A stretch of 64,000 bases of DNA from Synechococcus sp. CCY 0621 (GCF_019038465.1 NZ_JAFKRH010000046.1:1-64000); one strand, 5' to 3'. Positions 1-11,634 are shown, counted from the stretch's first letter. Numbers and translations are program-made. Notes: a model not told the origin generated them from the letters alone.

Positions 1-1
1 C

Positions 2-118
2 ATCGGCCACTTCCGCAGCCTGGGCACCAATCTCTTCGGTCTGGAAGATGTCCTCGGTGGTGGTGACCGCGACTTCGACGATCATGTGATCGGCTTCAAC
101 TTCAGCCAGGTCGTCTGA
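2..118 (+). CDS. C-terminal end of a DUF4114-type protein (partial)
   Basis: Only the last 38 codons lie in the window; the reading frame is open from base 2 to the TGA at 116-118. The peptide holds GLEDVLGGGDRDFDDHVIGF, the Asp/Gly-rich signature that closes DUF4114 domains of secreted or surface proteins in cyanobacteria and other bacteria (family knowledge). The domain is thought to bind calcium. Size and upstream domains cannot be seen. A bidirectional hairpin follows, so this gene and the convergent psaL share a terminator. Confidence 0.6.
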   Translation: MGHFRSLGTNLFGLEDVLGGGDRDFDDHVIGFNFSQVV

Positions 119-150
119 AGCCGGATCAGCACAGACGTCTAGCCAATAAA

Positions 151-172
151 AAACCCTGCCGAGGCAGGGTTT
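151..172. terminator. Bidirectional rho-independent terminator
   Basis: A 9-bp perfect stem (AAACCCTGC / GCAGGGTTT) with a 4-base loop lies between the DUF4114 gene and psaL, which converge on it. Its A/T ends supply a U-tract in either direction. Confidence 0.8.
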
Positions 173-205
173 GAAACGTCATCCGGTGAGCAGGGCGGGC
201 TTGGT

Positions 206-697
206 TCAGCCGACGCTCCAGACGCCACCGGCGATGTTGGCCAGCGGGGATTGGATGGCGGTACTGCACAGGAACCAGGCGAAGGCGGCGCCACCGCAGC
301 CACCCAGCCAGAAGCCGCTGGCGAATTCCGCCCAGCCGGCTTTGGTGAACAGGTCGGCGGGAGGGTTGTCGATGGTGGCGTCGGCGGGCTGGACGTTGGG
401 GCCGCTGCCGGCGGTGCCGTAGATCGACAGACAGATGGTCAGGATCGACACCAGGCCGATGGTGGCGAGCAGCCCGGCGGTGCTGGCGAACTCGGTGGCA
501 CGCAGGGGGCCGGTGTAGGCGAAGGGCCCGTAGAGGAAGTAGCCGTGGGCCATGCCCACCTCAAGACCACGACGGTTGGGGGAGAGGGAGGGCCGATACG
601 CCGGCAGGGCGTTCAGAAAGGCCTTGGTGAAATAGCTGCTGTTAACGGGGGTGGCCAGATTGCCGACGGTGGGGTCGGCGACAGGGGTCACGGTCAT
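206..697 (-). CDS. psaL: Photosystem I reaction centre subunit XI (PsaL)
   Basis: The 163-residue product matches PsaL, the thylakoid subunit that holds photosystem I monomers together in the trimer and binds chlorophyll and carotene. Recognisable blocks are [20 protein letters not shown] near the N terminus, the [18 protein letters not shown] segment, and two hydrophobic spans near residues 70-95 and 125-150. It lies 62 bp downstream of psaI in the same direction, so the two are probably co-transcribed as psaI-psaL. The hairpin at 151-172 ends the unit. Confidence 0.97.
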   Translation of the reverse strand: MTVTPVADPTVGNLATPVNSSYFTKAFLNALPAYRPSLSPNRRGLEVGMAHGYFLYGPFAYTGPLRATEFASTAGLLATIGLVSILTICLSIYGTAGSGPNVQPADATIDNPPADLFTKAGWAEFASGFWLGGCGGAAFAWFLCSTAIQSPLANIAGGVWSVG

Positions 698-759
698 GGG
701 GGGCGGATCAGGGGGTCGTCGGAAGGGGAGGCGAGTGACGCTGGGGCCTGGGCCCGTCG

Positions 760-876
760 TCAGTCGGTCGCCTCGATCACGTTGAACAGCAGGGCCATGG
801 CCACCGCTGCGCCGAGGATTCCCACCAGGGGAACCATCACGGACGGCATCCAGGCAACGGCAAATTCACCAGTCAT
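760..876 (-). CDS. psaI: Photosystem I subunit VIII (PsaI)
   Basis: A 38-residue single-span protein beginning [19 protein letters not shown] and ending NVIEATD. Length, the single helix (about residues 10-32) and the position just upstream of psaL all fit PsaI, which helps anchor PsaL in photosystem I. The start is the ATG at 876; longer open frames through this stretch are not coding. No other gene lies in the 80 bp upstream. Confidence 0.92.
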   Translation of the reverse strand: MTGEFAVAWMPSVMVPLVGILGAAVAMALLFNVIEATD

Positions 877-959
877 GGCTTGGGCCAATAGGAACCGCCG
901 GTACTGTAAGGACCCCTTCCTGCCTGGGTTCTCAGGGGAGCGGGGGGCGACATAAAAGT

Positions 960-1925
960 TCAGCCGGCGCCGCCGCGCAGCGTGGCCCGCACCCGGTAGA
1001 TCGGTCGGCCCTGGCTCTCGTGGTAGGTGCGCATCTGCAGTTCCGCCAGCAACCCGAAACTGAACAGCTGCACCCCGCTGAGGATCGCCAGCACGGCCAT
1101 CAGCAGCAGGGGACGGTTGCCGATGTCGGCCCCCAGCAGCAGCTTCTCGCCCACCAGCCAGAAGGCGATGGCCAGGCCCGCCCCCAGGGCCAGCAGCCCG
1201 GCGAAGCCGAACACATGCATCGGCCGGGTCAGGAACCGCTTCATGAACCACACCGTCAGCAGGTCCATCAACACCCGGAAGGTGCGGTCGATGCCGTAAT
1301 GACTGCGCCCGTAGAGACGGGCCTGGTGGGACACCTTCACCTCGCCGATCCGGGCGCCTTCGATGAAGGCCAGGGCCGGCAGGAAGCGGTGCAGTTCTCC
1401 GTAGAGGTTCATGTCGCTGACCACCTCCCGCCGGTACGCCTTCAGGGAGCAGCCGTAGTCGTGCAGACGCACCCCCGTCACCCGGGCGATCAGCCGGTTG
1501 GCCACCAGGGAGGGCAGCAGCCGGTTGAGGGCTCCGTCCTGGCGCTGCTGCCGCCAACCGCTCACCAGGTCGAGGTCGTCCTGCTCCAGCCGGCCCAGCA
1601 GCAGCGGGATGTCGGCGGGATCGTTCTGGAGGTCGCCGTCGAGGGTGACGATCACCCCACCGCCGCTGGCATCGAAGCCGGCCGCCATGGCGGCCGTCTG
1701 CCCGTAGTTGCGCCGCAACAACACGGCCACCAGTTCCGGCACCTGGCTGGCCAGGTGCCGCAGCACGGCCGGGGTGCCGTCCTTGGATCCGTCGTCCACC
1801 AGCACCAGCTCGAATGGACGGCCCAGGGGCTTCAGGGCCGCCAGCAGCTTCTCCACCAGCAGGGGAATGCTGGCCTCCTCGTTGTAGAGGGGCACCACCA
1901 CCGACAGGCTGGCGGTCTCCGCCAT
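960..1925 (-). CDS. Family 2 glycosyltransferase, DPM1/ArnC type
   Basis: The 321-residue protein starts MAETASLSVVVPLYNEE, the GT-A fold opening. It carries the nucleotide-sugar/metal signatures LVDDGSKDGT and VTLDGDLQNDP. Two hydrophobic spans follow near residues 230-255 and 265-295, as in polyprenyl-phosphate glycosyltransferases (DPM1, ArnC, GtrB). It would move a sugar from a nucleotide sugar to a lipid carrier at the inner face of the membrane; sugar and acceptor cannot be told. An alternative GTG start at 1949 adds eight residues. The NlpC/P60 gene upstream is in the same direction. Confidence 0.85.
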   Translation of the reverse strand: MAETASLSVVVPLYNEEASIPLLVEKLLAALKPLGRPFELVLVDDGSKDGTPAVLRHLASQVPELVAVLLRRNYGQTAAMAAGFDASGGGVIVTLDGDLQNDPADIPLLLGRLEQDDLDLVSGWRQQRQDGALNRLLPSLVANRLIARVTGVRLHDYGCSLKAYRREVVSDMNLYGELHRFLPALAFIEGARIGEVKVSHQARLYGRSHYGIDRTFRVLMDLLTVWFMKRFLTRPMHVFGFAGLLALGAGLAIAFWLVGEKLLLGADIGNRPLLLMAVLAILSGVQLFSFGLLAELQMRTYHESQGRPIYRVRATLRGGAG

Positions 1926-1958
1926 GGCCCCACCCAGCTCAGGCTGCACGGTACCCGC

Positions 1959-2675
1959 TCAGGGAGGCAGCGGACTGCCGTCGTGGCTGTGCATCACCCG
2001 CCCCGCGCCCCGTAGTTCGGCCCGGTAGTGGCAGGCCACCGGATCCCGGTTGCGGGGATTCAGGTCGTCGATGCCGATGCCGTCACGGCCGTGCTGGCGT
2101 CCGGAACTGTGCAGGTAGCGGCCCCCGCCCAGGTGCAGGGCCACGTGGGTGCAGCGCCGAGGGGTGCCGAAGAAGAGCAGATCCCCCGGCAGCAGCAGGC
2201 TGGTGACGCCGCTGGCCACCGCCACCGGGCGGCAGAAGCGTTCCTGCAGATAGGCATCCCGGGGCAACCAGATGCCGGCCAGGGCGAAGGCGGTCTGCAC
2301 CAGCCCCGAGCAGTCGAAATCGGGACCCAGGGTGCCCCCCCAGAGGTAGCGGTTGGGCTGGTGACGGGCGGCCTCGGCGAAGGCGAGCACCGCCTCCAGG
2401 CGGGCGGCGATCCTGTCGCGATCGAGGCGGGGCAGCGGCGGCGGCGGGGCGGGCTGGCCGTGGCTCTCGAGGGCGAGCGCCTCCACCCAGCAGGGGTAGC
2501 CGTCCTCGTGCAGCCGCACCCGCAGGCGGGACTCGGCGCTGTCGAGCACCCTGAGGTGCCGGCCCGCGTGGATCTCGGTGGCCAGGCCCGGGCCCTGCGG
2601 CCGGCTGTAGGCCGGCAGCGGCCGGGTCAGGGTCCACGTGCGGCCGGGCGCCGGCAGGGTGCCTAAGGTCGCCAT
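1959..2675 (-). CDS. NlpC/P60 family cell-wall peptidase
   Basis: The 238-residue protein has an N-terminal SH3-like half (to about residue 80) and a C-terminal NlpC/P60 domain. The catalytic cysteine is C122 in GPDFDCSGLVQTAFA; a histidine follows in CTHVALHLGGG (H177) and another at H189. Such enzymes cut gamma-D-Glu to diamino-acid bonds in peptidoglycan stem peptides. No clear signal peptide is visible. The ATG at 2675 starts the first block resembling the family. Its start lies only 6 bp from that of the divergent serine hydrolase, so both promoters must lie inside the opposite gene. Confidence 0.87.
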   Translation of the reverse strand: MATLGTLPAPGRTWTLTRPLPAYSRPQGPGLATEIHAGRHLRVLDSAESRLRVRLHEDGYPCWVEALALESHGQPAPPPPLPRLDRDRIAARLEAVLAFAEAARHQPNRYLWGGTLGPDFDCSGLVQTAFALAGIWLPRDAYLQERFCRPVAVASGVTSLLLPGDLLFFGTPRRCTHVALHLGGGRYLHSSGRQHGRDGIGIDDLNPRNRDPVACHYRAELRGAGRVMHSHDGSPLPP

Positions 2676-2681
2676 CGCAAG

Positions 2682-3614
2682 GTGCCGCCGCTGATGGCGT
2701 TCTACAGCCCGGATCAGGCCATGGGCCAGACCCTGCGCCAGCTCATCGGGCATCTGGAGGAGGAGGGGCGCCCGGGGCTGGGGGAGCAGGTCTCGATCAC
2801 CTGGCTCCGTTACGGGGCTTCCCTGCTGGGCGCCGCCGAGGGCCTGGGCCAGGAGGCCTTCTGGGGCCAGGCCGTGACGGGTGCCAGCTGGGAGGGGGAG
2901 AGGCCGCGCTATCCCGCCAGCGTCGTGAAGCTGGTGTATCTGGTGGCCGCCGAAGCCTGGCTGCAACGCCAGCTGATCGAGGAGGGTCCGGAACTGCGCC
3001 GAGCCCTGGCCGACATGGTGCGCGACTCCGGCAACGACGCCACCAGCCTGGTGGTGGATCTGCTCACCGGCACCACCAGCGGCCCGTCCCTGCCCCCCGC
3101 TCGGGCGGCGGCCTGGTGCCGCCAGCGCCAGGTGGTCAACGACTGGCTGGCGCGCCTTGGCTGGAGCGAGGTGGCGGGGGTGAACGCCTGCCAGAAGACC
3201 TGGGCGGAGGGGCCCTATGGCCGCGAGCGGGACTTCTACGGCGCCCAGCTGGAGAATCGCAACCGCCTCAGCACGGATTTCACGGCCCGCCTGCTGCACG
3301 CGGTGATGGCCGGAGCCGCGGTGTCCCCGCCGGCCTGCCGCCGCATGATGGCCCTGCTGGGACGCTCCCTCGATCCCGAGGGTCGGGCCGCCGATCCCGA
3401 GAATCAGGTGGATGGTTTCCTCGGGGCTGCTCTGCCGCAGGGGTCCCGGCTGTGGAGCAAGGCCGGCTGGATGAGCCAGGCGCGCCACGACGCCGCCTAT
3501 GTGGAGGTGGAGGGCAAGGCGCCGATGCTGCTGGTGGTGTTCAGCGAGGGACGGGCCCGGGCCGCCGATGCCAGCCTGCTGCCGGCCATTGCCACCGCCC
3601 TGTTGGACGCCTGA
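2682..3614 (+). CDS. Class A beta-lactamase-like serine hydrolase
   Basis: The 310-residue protein keeps the three active-site boxes of penicillin-recognising serine hydrolases: S80-V-V-K83 in RYPASVVKLVY, S116-G-N118 in place of SDN, and K260-A-G262 in place of KTG. A start at the GTG (2682) or the ATG (2694) is possible. There is no obvious signal peptide, so a cytoplasmic role or another export route must be left open. True beta-lactamase activity is not implied; cyanobacterial members are mostly uncharacterised. The divergent NlpC/P60 partner suggests a peptidoglycan-related role. Confidence 0.78.
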   Translation: MPPLMAFYSPDQAMGQTLRQLIGHLEEEGRPGLGEQVSITWLRYGASLLGAAEGLGQEAFWGQAVTGASWEGERPRYPASVVKLVYLVAAEAWLQRQLIEEGPELRRALADMVRDSGNDATSLVVDLLTGTTSGPSLPPARAAAWCRQRQVVNDWLARLGWSEVAGVNACQKTWAEGPYGRERDFYGAQLENRNRLSTDFTARLLHAVMAGAAVSPPACRRMMALLGRSLDPEGRAADPENQVDGFLGAALPQGSRLWSKAGWMSQARHDAAYVEVEGKAPMLLVVFSEGRARAADASLLPAIATALLDA

Positions 3615-3739
3615 ATCTGAACGTGCGGCAGGAGTGGCCGGTTCAGGCCGGGCAGCGTGCGGGCCGCCTGTGTCGGGCGGAGGAGCATCGCCAGGCTCTG
3701 AGCAAACCTGGCGTGGACGGCCCTGGAAGGGCCGGAAAC

Positions 3740-3827
3740 GGAGAGGGAGGGATTCGAACCCTCGACAGAAGTTGCCCTCTGTAACTCCTTAGCAGGGAGC
3801 CGCTTTCAACCACTCAGCCACCTCTCC
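3740..3827 (-). tRNA. tRNA-Ser (anticodon GCT)
   Basis: The 88-nt minus-strand sequence begins GGAGAGGTGGCTGAGTGGTT and folds as a class II tRNA with a long variable arm. The acceptor ends GGAGAGG and CCTCTCC pair, the T-loop is GTTCGAATC, and the anticodon loop CTGCTAA carries GCT, reading AGC/AGU. The CCA end is not encoded. Confidence 0.95.
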
Positions 3828-3845
3828 AGTGGCCAAGAGAGCTTA

Positions 3846-5051
<1,206 letters not shown>

Positions 5052-5125
5052 GGACGCCGGTGCAGGGGGTGGACCATGGATTTCATGGGAATCCCGTTAG
5101 CATGCCGCGTATCCAGCGGACTGGA

Positions 5126-5626
5126 ATGGGCCACGTACTCGTTCTGAATGCGTCCTACGAACCGCTGAACATCACCACCTGGCGTCGGGCCATGGTGATG
5201 CTGCTCAAGGGGAAGGCCGAAGGCCTGGAGCACGACCCTGAAAAGACGATTCGCCCCGACCATTTCCTGCCCACGGTGATCCGGCTGCGCCAGTTCGTGC
5301 GGGTGCCCTACAAGCCGCTCCCTCTCACACGCCGCAACGTCTTCCACCGCGACGGCCACGCCTGTCAGTACTGCGGCTTCAGTGGCGAGCAGCTCTCGAT
5401 CGACCACGTGGTGCCCCGCAGCCGGGGCGGCACCGACGTCTGGGAGAACGTCACCACCGCCTGCCTGCCCTGCAACGTGCGCAAGGGCAACCGCACCCCC
5501 AGGGAGGCGGGCATGCCCCTGGCACGGGAGCCGCGCCGCCCCCTGGGCAGCCTGAGCTTCGAGGCCAACCGGCGCATCCGCTCCGGCCAGCATCAGGAGT
5601 GGGCCAAGTACGTCATCGGCGCCTGA
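5126..5626 (+). CDS. HNH endonuclease family protein
   Basis: The product has 166 residues if it starts at the ATG of MGHVLVLNASYEPLN, the conserved opening of a bacterial HNH family; an ATG 24 bp upstream is also in frame. The domain has two CxxC pairs (CQYC and CLPC) around IDHVVPRSRGGTD and a later Asn, the layout of a zinc-bound beta-beta-alpha metal nuclease. The family is nearly universal in cyanobacteria, but its substrate is not known to me. It ends 39 bp before the convergent prfA stop codon. Confidence 0.88.
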   Translation: MGHVLVLNASYEPLNITTWRRAMVMLLKGKAEGLEHDPEKTIRPDHFLPTVIRLRQFVRVPYKPLPLTRRNVFHRDGHACQYCGFSGEQLSIDHVVPRSRGGTDVWENVTTACLPCNVRKGNRTPREAGMPLAREPRRPLGSLSFEANRRIRSGQHQEWAKYVIGA

Positions 5627-5665
5627 ATCGCCCTCGCGCTCAACCACTCCGCCCATTCGCCGCGT

Positions 5666-6781
<1,116 letters not shown>

Positions 6782-6800
6782 GGGCGGCACCCGAAACGGA

Positions 6801-6827
6801 AAAAGCCGGGTGCTGGGGGCACCCGGC
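6801..6827 (-). terminator. Rho-independent terminator after rpmE
   Basis: Read on the minus strand, a 9-bp GC stem (GCCGGGTGC / GCACCCGGC, loop about 5 nt) is followed by TTTTTCC. It lies between rpmE and prfA and is the second of two hairpins there. Confidence 0.75.
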
Positions 6828-6832
6828 CGGAG

Positions 6833-6864
6833 AAAAACCGGGCCGAATCAGTTGTCTGATTCGG
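6833..6864 (-). terminator. First of two tandem hairpins after rpmE
   Basis: On the minus strand CCGAATCAG-acaa-CTGATTCGG forms a perfect 9-bp stem, with a T-run (GGTTTTTC) several bases downstream. Together with the hairpin at 6801-6827 it makes a double stop before prfA. Confidence 0.6.
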
Positions 6865-6909
6865 GCGGCCGGTGTCGGTCTGAGGATCTCAGGCTGACGG
6901 AGGACGGAG

Positions 6910-7209
6910 TCAGGCTTCCGTGGCCGCCGGGGTCTCGGCTTCGACGGCGGCGGGCGCCTCGGCAGGCTTGGCGGCCTTCTTGGCACCGGAGGCGGAATCG
7001 GTGCTGCCCATTCCGTACTTGCGCATGAAGCGATCCACCCGGCCCTCGGTGTCGAGGATCTTCTGGGTGCCTGTGTAGAAGGGGTGGTTGCCGCTCCACA
7101 CGTCGACCGTGAGTTCCGGATGGGTGGAGCCGGTGGTCATGACCACCTCCCCGTTGCAGATCACCTTGGCGTCCGGATACCAGGTGGGATGGATGTCGGC
7201 TTTCGGCAT
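6910..7209 (-). CDS. rpmE: 50S ribosomal protein L31, zinc-free type
   Basis: The 99-residue protein opens MPKADIHPTWYPDAKVICNG and includes VDVWSGNHPFYTGTQ, typical of L31. Only one cysteine of the zinc-binding set (C18) remains, and VWSGNHP stands where zinc-type L31 has CSxCHP. The last 30 or so residues are an Ala/Glu/Lys-rich tail beyond the usual length. It follows rpsI closely, and two hairpins end the unit. Confidence 0.95.
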   Translation of the reverse strand: MPKADIHPTWYPDAKVICNGEVVMTTGSTHPELTVDVWSGNHPFYTGTQKILDTEGRVDRFMRKYGMGSTDSASGAKKAAKPAEAPAAVEAETPAATEA

Positions 7210-7217
7210 AACGAAAA

Positions 7218-7625
7218 TCAGCGCTTGGAGAACTGGGGAGCTTTGCGGGCTTTCTTGAGGCCGTACTTGCGACGCTCCTTGGCCCGGGGATCGCGGCTGA
7301 GGTGGCCTTCAATCTTGAGCGGCTTGCGGTTGTCGGGCGACAGGTCGCAGAGGGCGCGGGCCGCACCCTGCTTGATGGCATCGGCCTGGCCGGTGAGGCC
7401 ACCGCCGCGCACGTTGACCAGCAGGTCGTACTGGGCTTCCAGGCCGAGGGTCTGGAGGGGGGCCTTCACCGCCGCCAGATAAACGGGGTTGTAGTTGAGG
7501 TAGTTGTCGCCGGGGCGGCCATTGATGGTGACGCTGCCGCTGCCGGGGACGACCCGCACACGGGCGACGGCGGTCTTGCGACGGCCGGTGCCCCAGTAGA
7601 CGACGCGGTTGGAGGTGCTGGTCAT
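7218..7625 (-). CDS. rpsI: 30S ribosomal protein S9
   Basis: This 135-residue S9 contains [21 protein letters not shown] and ends in the basic tail RKAPQFSKR that reaches the P-site tRNA. Its ATG overlaps the rplM stop codon by 4 bp (ATGA), the usual coupled rplM-rpsI pair. Confidence 0.97.
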   Translation of the reverse strand: MTSTSNRVVYWGTGRRKTAVARVRVVPGSGSVTINGRPGDNYLNYNPVYLAAVKAPLQTLGLEAQYDLLVNVRGGGLTGQADAIKQGAARALCDLSPDNRKPLKIEGHLSRDPRAKERRKYGLKKARKAPQFSKR

Positions 7626-8074
7626 TGGGCGGCGGTGGCGGGATCGAGGGCGAGGGGCTGGGGCTGCTGGGCGGCGTGGGGATGCTCGGCGCCCTTGTAG
7701 ACCTTCAGCTTGCGGAACAGCTGGCGGCCAAGGGCGTTGTGGGGAAGCATGCCCTTGATCGCCTTCTCGATGATGCGCTCCGGCAGACGGGCCTGCAGAT
7801 GCTCGAAGGTTTCGGTCTTCATGCCGCCGGGACGGCCGGAATGGCGCCGGTAGATCTTCTGGGTGGCCTTGTTGCCGCTGACGCGCACCTTGTCGGCGTT
7901 GATGACCACCACGAAATCACCGGTGTCGAGGTGAGGCGTGAAGGTGGGCTTGTTCTTGCCGCGCAGCACCTGGGCCACTTCACTGGCGAGACGGCCGAGG
8001 GTCTGGTCCGCTGCGTCGACCAGGTACCACTGGCGCTCAAGCGAATCGATGGAGGGTGGGGTTGTCTTGTTCAT
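7622..8074 (-). CDS. rplM: 50S ribosomal protein L13
   Basis: The 150-residue L13 has the family blocks [18 protein letters not shown] and [18 protein letters not shown], then [18 protein letters not shown]. It begins 147 bp after truA; that gap could hold a promoter or leader for rplM-rpsI-rpmE, but I see no clear motif. It is translationally coupled to rpsI. Confidence 0.97.
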   Translation of the reverse strand: MNKTTPPSIDSLERQWYLVDAADQTLGRLASEVAQVLRGKNKPTFTPHLDTGDFVVVINADKVRVSGNKATQKIYRRHSGRPGGMKTETFEHLQARLPERIIEKAIKGMLPHNALGRQLFRKLKVYKGAEHPHAAQQPQPLALDPATAAQ

Positions 8075-8221
8075 CGCGCCGGCTGGCCGGTTTGGGGTGA
8101 GCCCATCGCAGCCGGATGGGTCGGGACAGGGAGATTCGACCCTACCGTGTCGCCGGATCCGGCGAATTCGGCGAGACGCTATCTGCGTGGGGCCACCGGA
8201 CGGGGCACCCTGCAGAGCTTC

Positions 8222-9067
8222 TCAACCGATCGGAACGCCGATGAACGGATCGGCGGGAGGATCGCGCGATTCCAACAGAAATCGCGGTTGACAATCATAC
8301 CAGGCGGCCCCAGGGAAGATGTCCGTTGGGTAGCCCACCCGCAGCAGGCAAAGCCCCTGGGGCGGGGCGGCCTCCTTCACTGCGTGGCGGGCGCCGCTGC
8401 GCCAGCGGTGCAGGAACTCCTCGGCCTCAAGGCGGCCCTCCCCGACGGCCACCAGCTGGCCCATCAGCAGGCGCACCATGCCGTACAGAAAGCCGCTGGC
8501 CTGCATCTCGGTGACCAGCAGATCTCCCTGCCGCTCGATGTGCACGTCCTGAACGGTGGTGCGGGCATGGGCGCGGCGGCTGCCCGCCCTCTGGAAGGCG
8601 GAGAAGTCGTGCTCCCCCAGCAGAGCCTCCAGACAGCGGGCCATCCGGGCCTCGTCGAGGCGCCACTGGTAGCGATGCCAGCTCCAGGGGGCCAGGAACA
8701 GGTTGGGGCTGCGGCCGTTGAAGATCGTGTAGCGGTAGCGCCGGTAGGTGGCGCTGAAGCAGGCGTGCCAGTCGGCGGGGACCTCGGCGGCGGCCCTCAC
8801 CCGGATCGTGGGCGGCAGGCGGCCGTTGAGAGCCTTCGCCCAACGGGACACGGGAATGGGGCCGGAGGCATCGAAATGCACCACCTGGGCTGCGGCATGG
8901 ACGCCGCTGTCGGTGCGGCCCGCGGCCACGGCCTGGGCGGGACGGTGAGGGTCGAGGGCGGCGATGGCCCCCTCCAGGGTTTCCTGAACGCTGCTGTGGC
9001 CGGACTGACGCTGCCAGCCGTGAAACGAGGAGCCCTCGTACTGCAGCGAAAGGGCGATCCTTTTCAG
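8222..9067 (-). CDS. truA: tRNA pseudouridine synthase A
   Basis: TruA makes pseudouridine at positions 38-40 of tRNA anticodon arms. The catalytic aspartate lies in [11 protein letters not shown]. The family's N-terminal block ([17 protein letters not shown]) is present in frame upstream of the first GTG at 8929, so a start there would remove an essential part. No ATG, GTG or TTG precedes that block at a sensible distance. The best candidate is the CTG at 9067, which overlaps the rplQ stop codon as CTGA and gives 281 residues. The start is inferred; the enzyme identity is clear. Confidence 0.88.
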   Translation of the reverse strand: MKRIALSLQYEGSSFHGWQRQSGHSSVQETLEGAIAALDPHRPAQAVAAGRTDSGVHAAAQVVHFDASGPIPVSRWAKALNGRLPPTIRVRAAAEVPADWHACFSATYRRYRYTIFNGRSPNLFLAPWSWHRYQWRLDEARMARCLEALLGEHDFSAFQRAGSRRAHARTTVQDVHIERQGDLLVTEMQASGFLYGMVRLLMGQLVAVGEGRLEAEEFLHRWRSGARHAVKEAAPPQGLCLLRVGYPTDIFPGAAWYDCQPRFLLESRDPPADPFIGVPIG

Positions 9068-9414
9068 ACCAGCTCGATGATCGCCATCTCGGCGTTGTCG
9101 CCACGGCGGGGCACCGTGCGGATGATGCGGGTGTAGCCACCCTGGCGATCGCCGTAGCGGTCTTGGGCCTTGTCGAACAGAGCGTGGACGAGTTGCTTGT
9201 CGTAGATGTAGCCGATGGCGCGGCGACGGGCGGCGAGGGTGCCGTCCTTGGCCAGGGTGATCATGCGCTCGGCTTCATCACGCAGGGCCTTGGCCCGGGC
9301 CTTGGTGGTGGTGACGCGGCCTTCACGGATGAGCTGGGTGGTCAGACCACGCAGCATGGCCTTGCGTTGGTCGGCGGGGCGTCCCAGCAGGGGGACTCGG
9401 CACTGGTGTCGCAT
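9064..9414 (-). CDS. rplQ: 50S ribosomal protein L17
   Basis: The 116-residue protein starts [20 protein letters not shown], the L17 opening, and contains [20 protein letters not shown]. It directly follows rpoA, as in most bacterial alpha operons. Its stop codon overlaps the proposed CTG start of truA. Confidence 0.97.
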   Translation of the reverse strand: MRHQCRVPLLGRPADQRKAMLRGLTTQLIREGRVTTTKARAKALRDEAERMITLAKDGTLAARRRAIGYIYDKQLVHALFDKAQDRYGDRQGGYTRIIRTVPRRGDNAEMAIIELV

Positions 9415-9460
9415 GGTGGGGACGGGAAAGGTGGCGAAACGGGGAGGGGGGAACCGCCTT

Positions 9461-10399
9461 TCAGCCGCTGGTGCGGCTCTGGGGCAGGGAGATGCCGATC
9501 CTCTCGAGGGCCTCGATCACCTCGTCGGCGGACTTGGATCCGAAGTTCTTGATCTCCAGGAGGTCTTCGTAGCTGAAGCCCATGAGGTCGGAGACGGAGT
9601 TGACCTGGGCGCGCTTCAGGCAGTTGTAGGCGCGGACGGAGAGGTTCAGCTCCTCCAGGGGGATCTGGGCCTCAGCCGATGGCTCGGGCTCCAGGCCGGG
9701 CTCCTCGGTCATGGTGAGGGTGGCCAGTGGCTGGAACAGCTCCATCAGCTGGTTGGCCGCCTGGGCCATGGCGTCGTCGGGGGTGACGCTGCCGTTGGTC
9801 TCGATCTCGATGCGCAGGCGCTCGTGGGCCGAGCCGCCTTCGCCGACCGCGGTTTCATCGACGGTGTAGTTGACCCGACGGACGGGCATGAAGACCGCGT
9901 CGATCTGGAGCAGGTCGATGGCGGCGGTGTCCTCGTTGTGGCGATCCACCGGCCGGTAGCCGATGCCGCGCTCCACGTGGACCTCCATCTCCAGGCTGTG
10001 GCCCTCGGCCACGGTGGCGATCTCCCGATCGCCGTCGATGACCTGCACCTGGGGGGAGAACTGCAGATCCGAAGCGGTGACACGGGCCGGGCCGTTGACC
10101 ATCAGCCGGCCGATCTCGAGATCACGGCTGCGGCTGTTGACGGGAACCGACTTGCAGTTGAGCAGGATGTCGAGCACGTCCTCGCGCACACCAGGCACCG
10201 TGGCGTATTCGTGGTTGACCCCGGAGAGACGAACCGCCGTGATGGCGCTTCCTTCGAGACCACCGATCAGCACGCGCCGCAGGGCATTGCCGAGGGTGGT
10301 CGCCTGGCCCCGATCCAGGGGGCCGATCAGGAAGACGCCCGTCTGGGAACGGTCGTCGGCGACCTGGTGCTCGACCCGATCGATCTGGTAGTGCAACAC
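9461..10399 (-). CDS. rpoA: RNA polymerase alpha subunit
   Basis: The 312-residue protein has the N-terminal dimerisation domain ([20 protein letters not shown]) and, after an acidic linker, a C-terminal domain with [19 protein letters not shown] that contacts promoter UP elements and activators. Length is normal for cyanobacteria. It lies between rpsK and rplQ in the alpha operon. Confidence 0.98.
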   Translation of the reverse strand: MLHYQIDRVEHQVADDRSQTGVFLIGPLDRGQATTLGNALRRVLIGGLEGSAITAVRLSGVNHEYATVPGVREDVLDILLNCKSVPVNSRSRDLEIGRLMVNGPARVTASDLQFSPQVQVIDGDREIATVAEGHSLEMEVHVERGIGYRPVDRHNEDTAAIDLLQIDAVFMPVRRVNYTVDETAVGEGGSAHERLRIEIETNGSVTPDDAMAQAANQLMELFQPLATLTMTEEPGLEPEPSAEAQIPLEELNLSVRAYNCLKRAQVNSVSDLMGFSYEDLLEIKNFGSKSADEVIEALERIGISLPQSRTSG

Positions 10400-10481
10400 G
10401 GTCAGAGGAGGTGGGAAAGGAAAGGTGGCCGCGGCAGCGGCCCTGGGGAGTCGGGTGGGAAGCCGGAGGCCTCCGGACGGC

Positions 10482-10874
10482 TCAGACCCGACGGCGCTTG
10501 GCCCGGCGGCAACCGTTGTGGGGCAGGGGGGTGACGTCGCGGATCAGGGTGATCTCGAGACCGGCCACCTGCAGGGCCCGGATGGCGGTTTCGCGCCCGG
10601 AGCCAGGACCGCGCACCAGCACTTCGATCTGACGCATGCCCTGCTCGAGGGCCCGGCGGGCGGCCGCTTCGGCGGCGGTCTGGGCAGCGAAGGGGGTGCC
10701 CTTGCGGGCTCCCTTGAAACCGCTGGCGCCGGCAGACGACCAGCTCACCACCTCACCGGCGGTGTCGGTGATGGAGACGATCGTGTTGTTGAAGGTGCTC
10801 TGGATGTGCGCGACCCCGTTGGGGACATTGCGCTTGGCCTTCTTGGGGCCTGTCTTCTTGGCTGGTTTGGCCAT
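10482..10874 (-). CDS. rpsK: 30S ribosomal protein S11
   Basis: This 130-residue S11 has [19 protein letters not shown] and ends with [20 protein letters not shown], both diagnostic. A 171-bp GC-rich gap separates it from rpsM, longer than most gaps in this cluster; no gene is visible there. Confidence 0.98.
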   Translation of the reverse strand: MAKPAKKTGPKKAKRNVPNGVAHIQSTFNNTIVSITDTAGEVVSWSSAGASGFKGARKGTPFAAQTAAEAAARRALEQGMRQIEVLVRGPGSGRETAIRALQVAGLEITLIRDVTPLPHNGCRRAKRRRV

Positions 10875-11045
10875 GGCGGTGACCCTGCGGGAGCAGGGAG
10901 GTGATCAAAGGACTGGGGGGAAGTCCCGGTGACGACCTCCGGGAGAGGAGGGCGGCGGGACCGGGGCCCGGTGGCTGCCGCGAGGGGCCACGGGCCGGGG
11001 AAGGGGGCAGGCAGGGAAGGCGGAACGGGCCCGGAGGCCCGGACC

Positions 11046-11411
11046 TCACTTCTTCTTGCCGGCCACGGTCTTGCGGGCGCCGCGGCGGGTGCGGGCGTTG
11101 GTGCGGGTGCGCTGACCACGCACGGGCAGGCCCATGCGATGGCGGCGCCCCCGCAGGCAGCCGATGTCCTGCAGGCGCTTGAGGGCCATGCCCTCTTCGC
11201 GGCGCAGGTCGCCCTCGAGGACGAAGGAATCGGCGGCGCCGCGCAGCTTTTGCACGTCGCCATCGCTGAGGTCCTTCACCCGGATGTCGGGGCTGACCCC
11301 CGATTTGGCGAGAATCTTGCGGGCCCTGGTGAGCCCGATCCCGTACACGTAAGTGAGTGAGATCTCAACCCTCTTGTCACGAGGGATATCGACACCGGCG
11401 ATCCGAGCCAC
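11046..11411 (-). CDS. rpsM: 30S ribosomal protein S13
   Basis: The 121-residue S13 starts [19 protein letters not shown] and contains [12 protein letters not shown] and [20 protein letters not shown]. It follows rpmJ in the order rpmJ-rpsM-rpsK-rpoA-rplQ. Confidence 0.98.
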   Translation of the reverse strand: MARIAGVDIPRDKRVEISLTYVYGIGLTRARKILAKSGVSPDIRVKDLSDGDVQKLRGAADSFVLEGDLRREEGMALKRLQDIGCLRGRRHRMGLPVRGQRTRTNARTRRGARKTVAGKKK

Positions 11412-11477
11412 GTCAGGAAACGATCAGAGGGCAATGGGGGTGGCGGCCGAAGGCGGCCGCCGTGGAAGCGTGGGGGG

Positions 11478-11591
11478 TCAACCCTGACGCTGCTTGTGCT
11501 TCGGGTTGGTGCAGATCACCATGACCCGGCCGTGGCGACGGATCACCCGGCATTTGTCGCACATTTTCTTGACTGAGGCACGCACCTTCAT
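11478..11591 (-). CDS. rpmJ: 50S ribosomal protein L36
   Basis: This 37-residue gene was read directly from the bases. It begins [17 protein letters not shown] and ends [12 protein letters not shown], keeping the zinc set Cys11, Cys14, Cys27 and His32. Only 43 bp separate it from adk, so infA, which sits here in many bacteria, is absent. Confidence 0.97.
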   Translation of the reverse strand: MKVRASVKKMCDKCRVIRRHGRVMVICTNPKHKQRQG

Positions 11592-11634
11592 GGGCGTTGT
11601 GCTCTCCGAATTTGCAAACAGCTACCTTATCACA

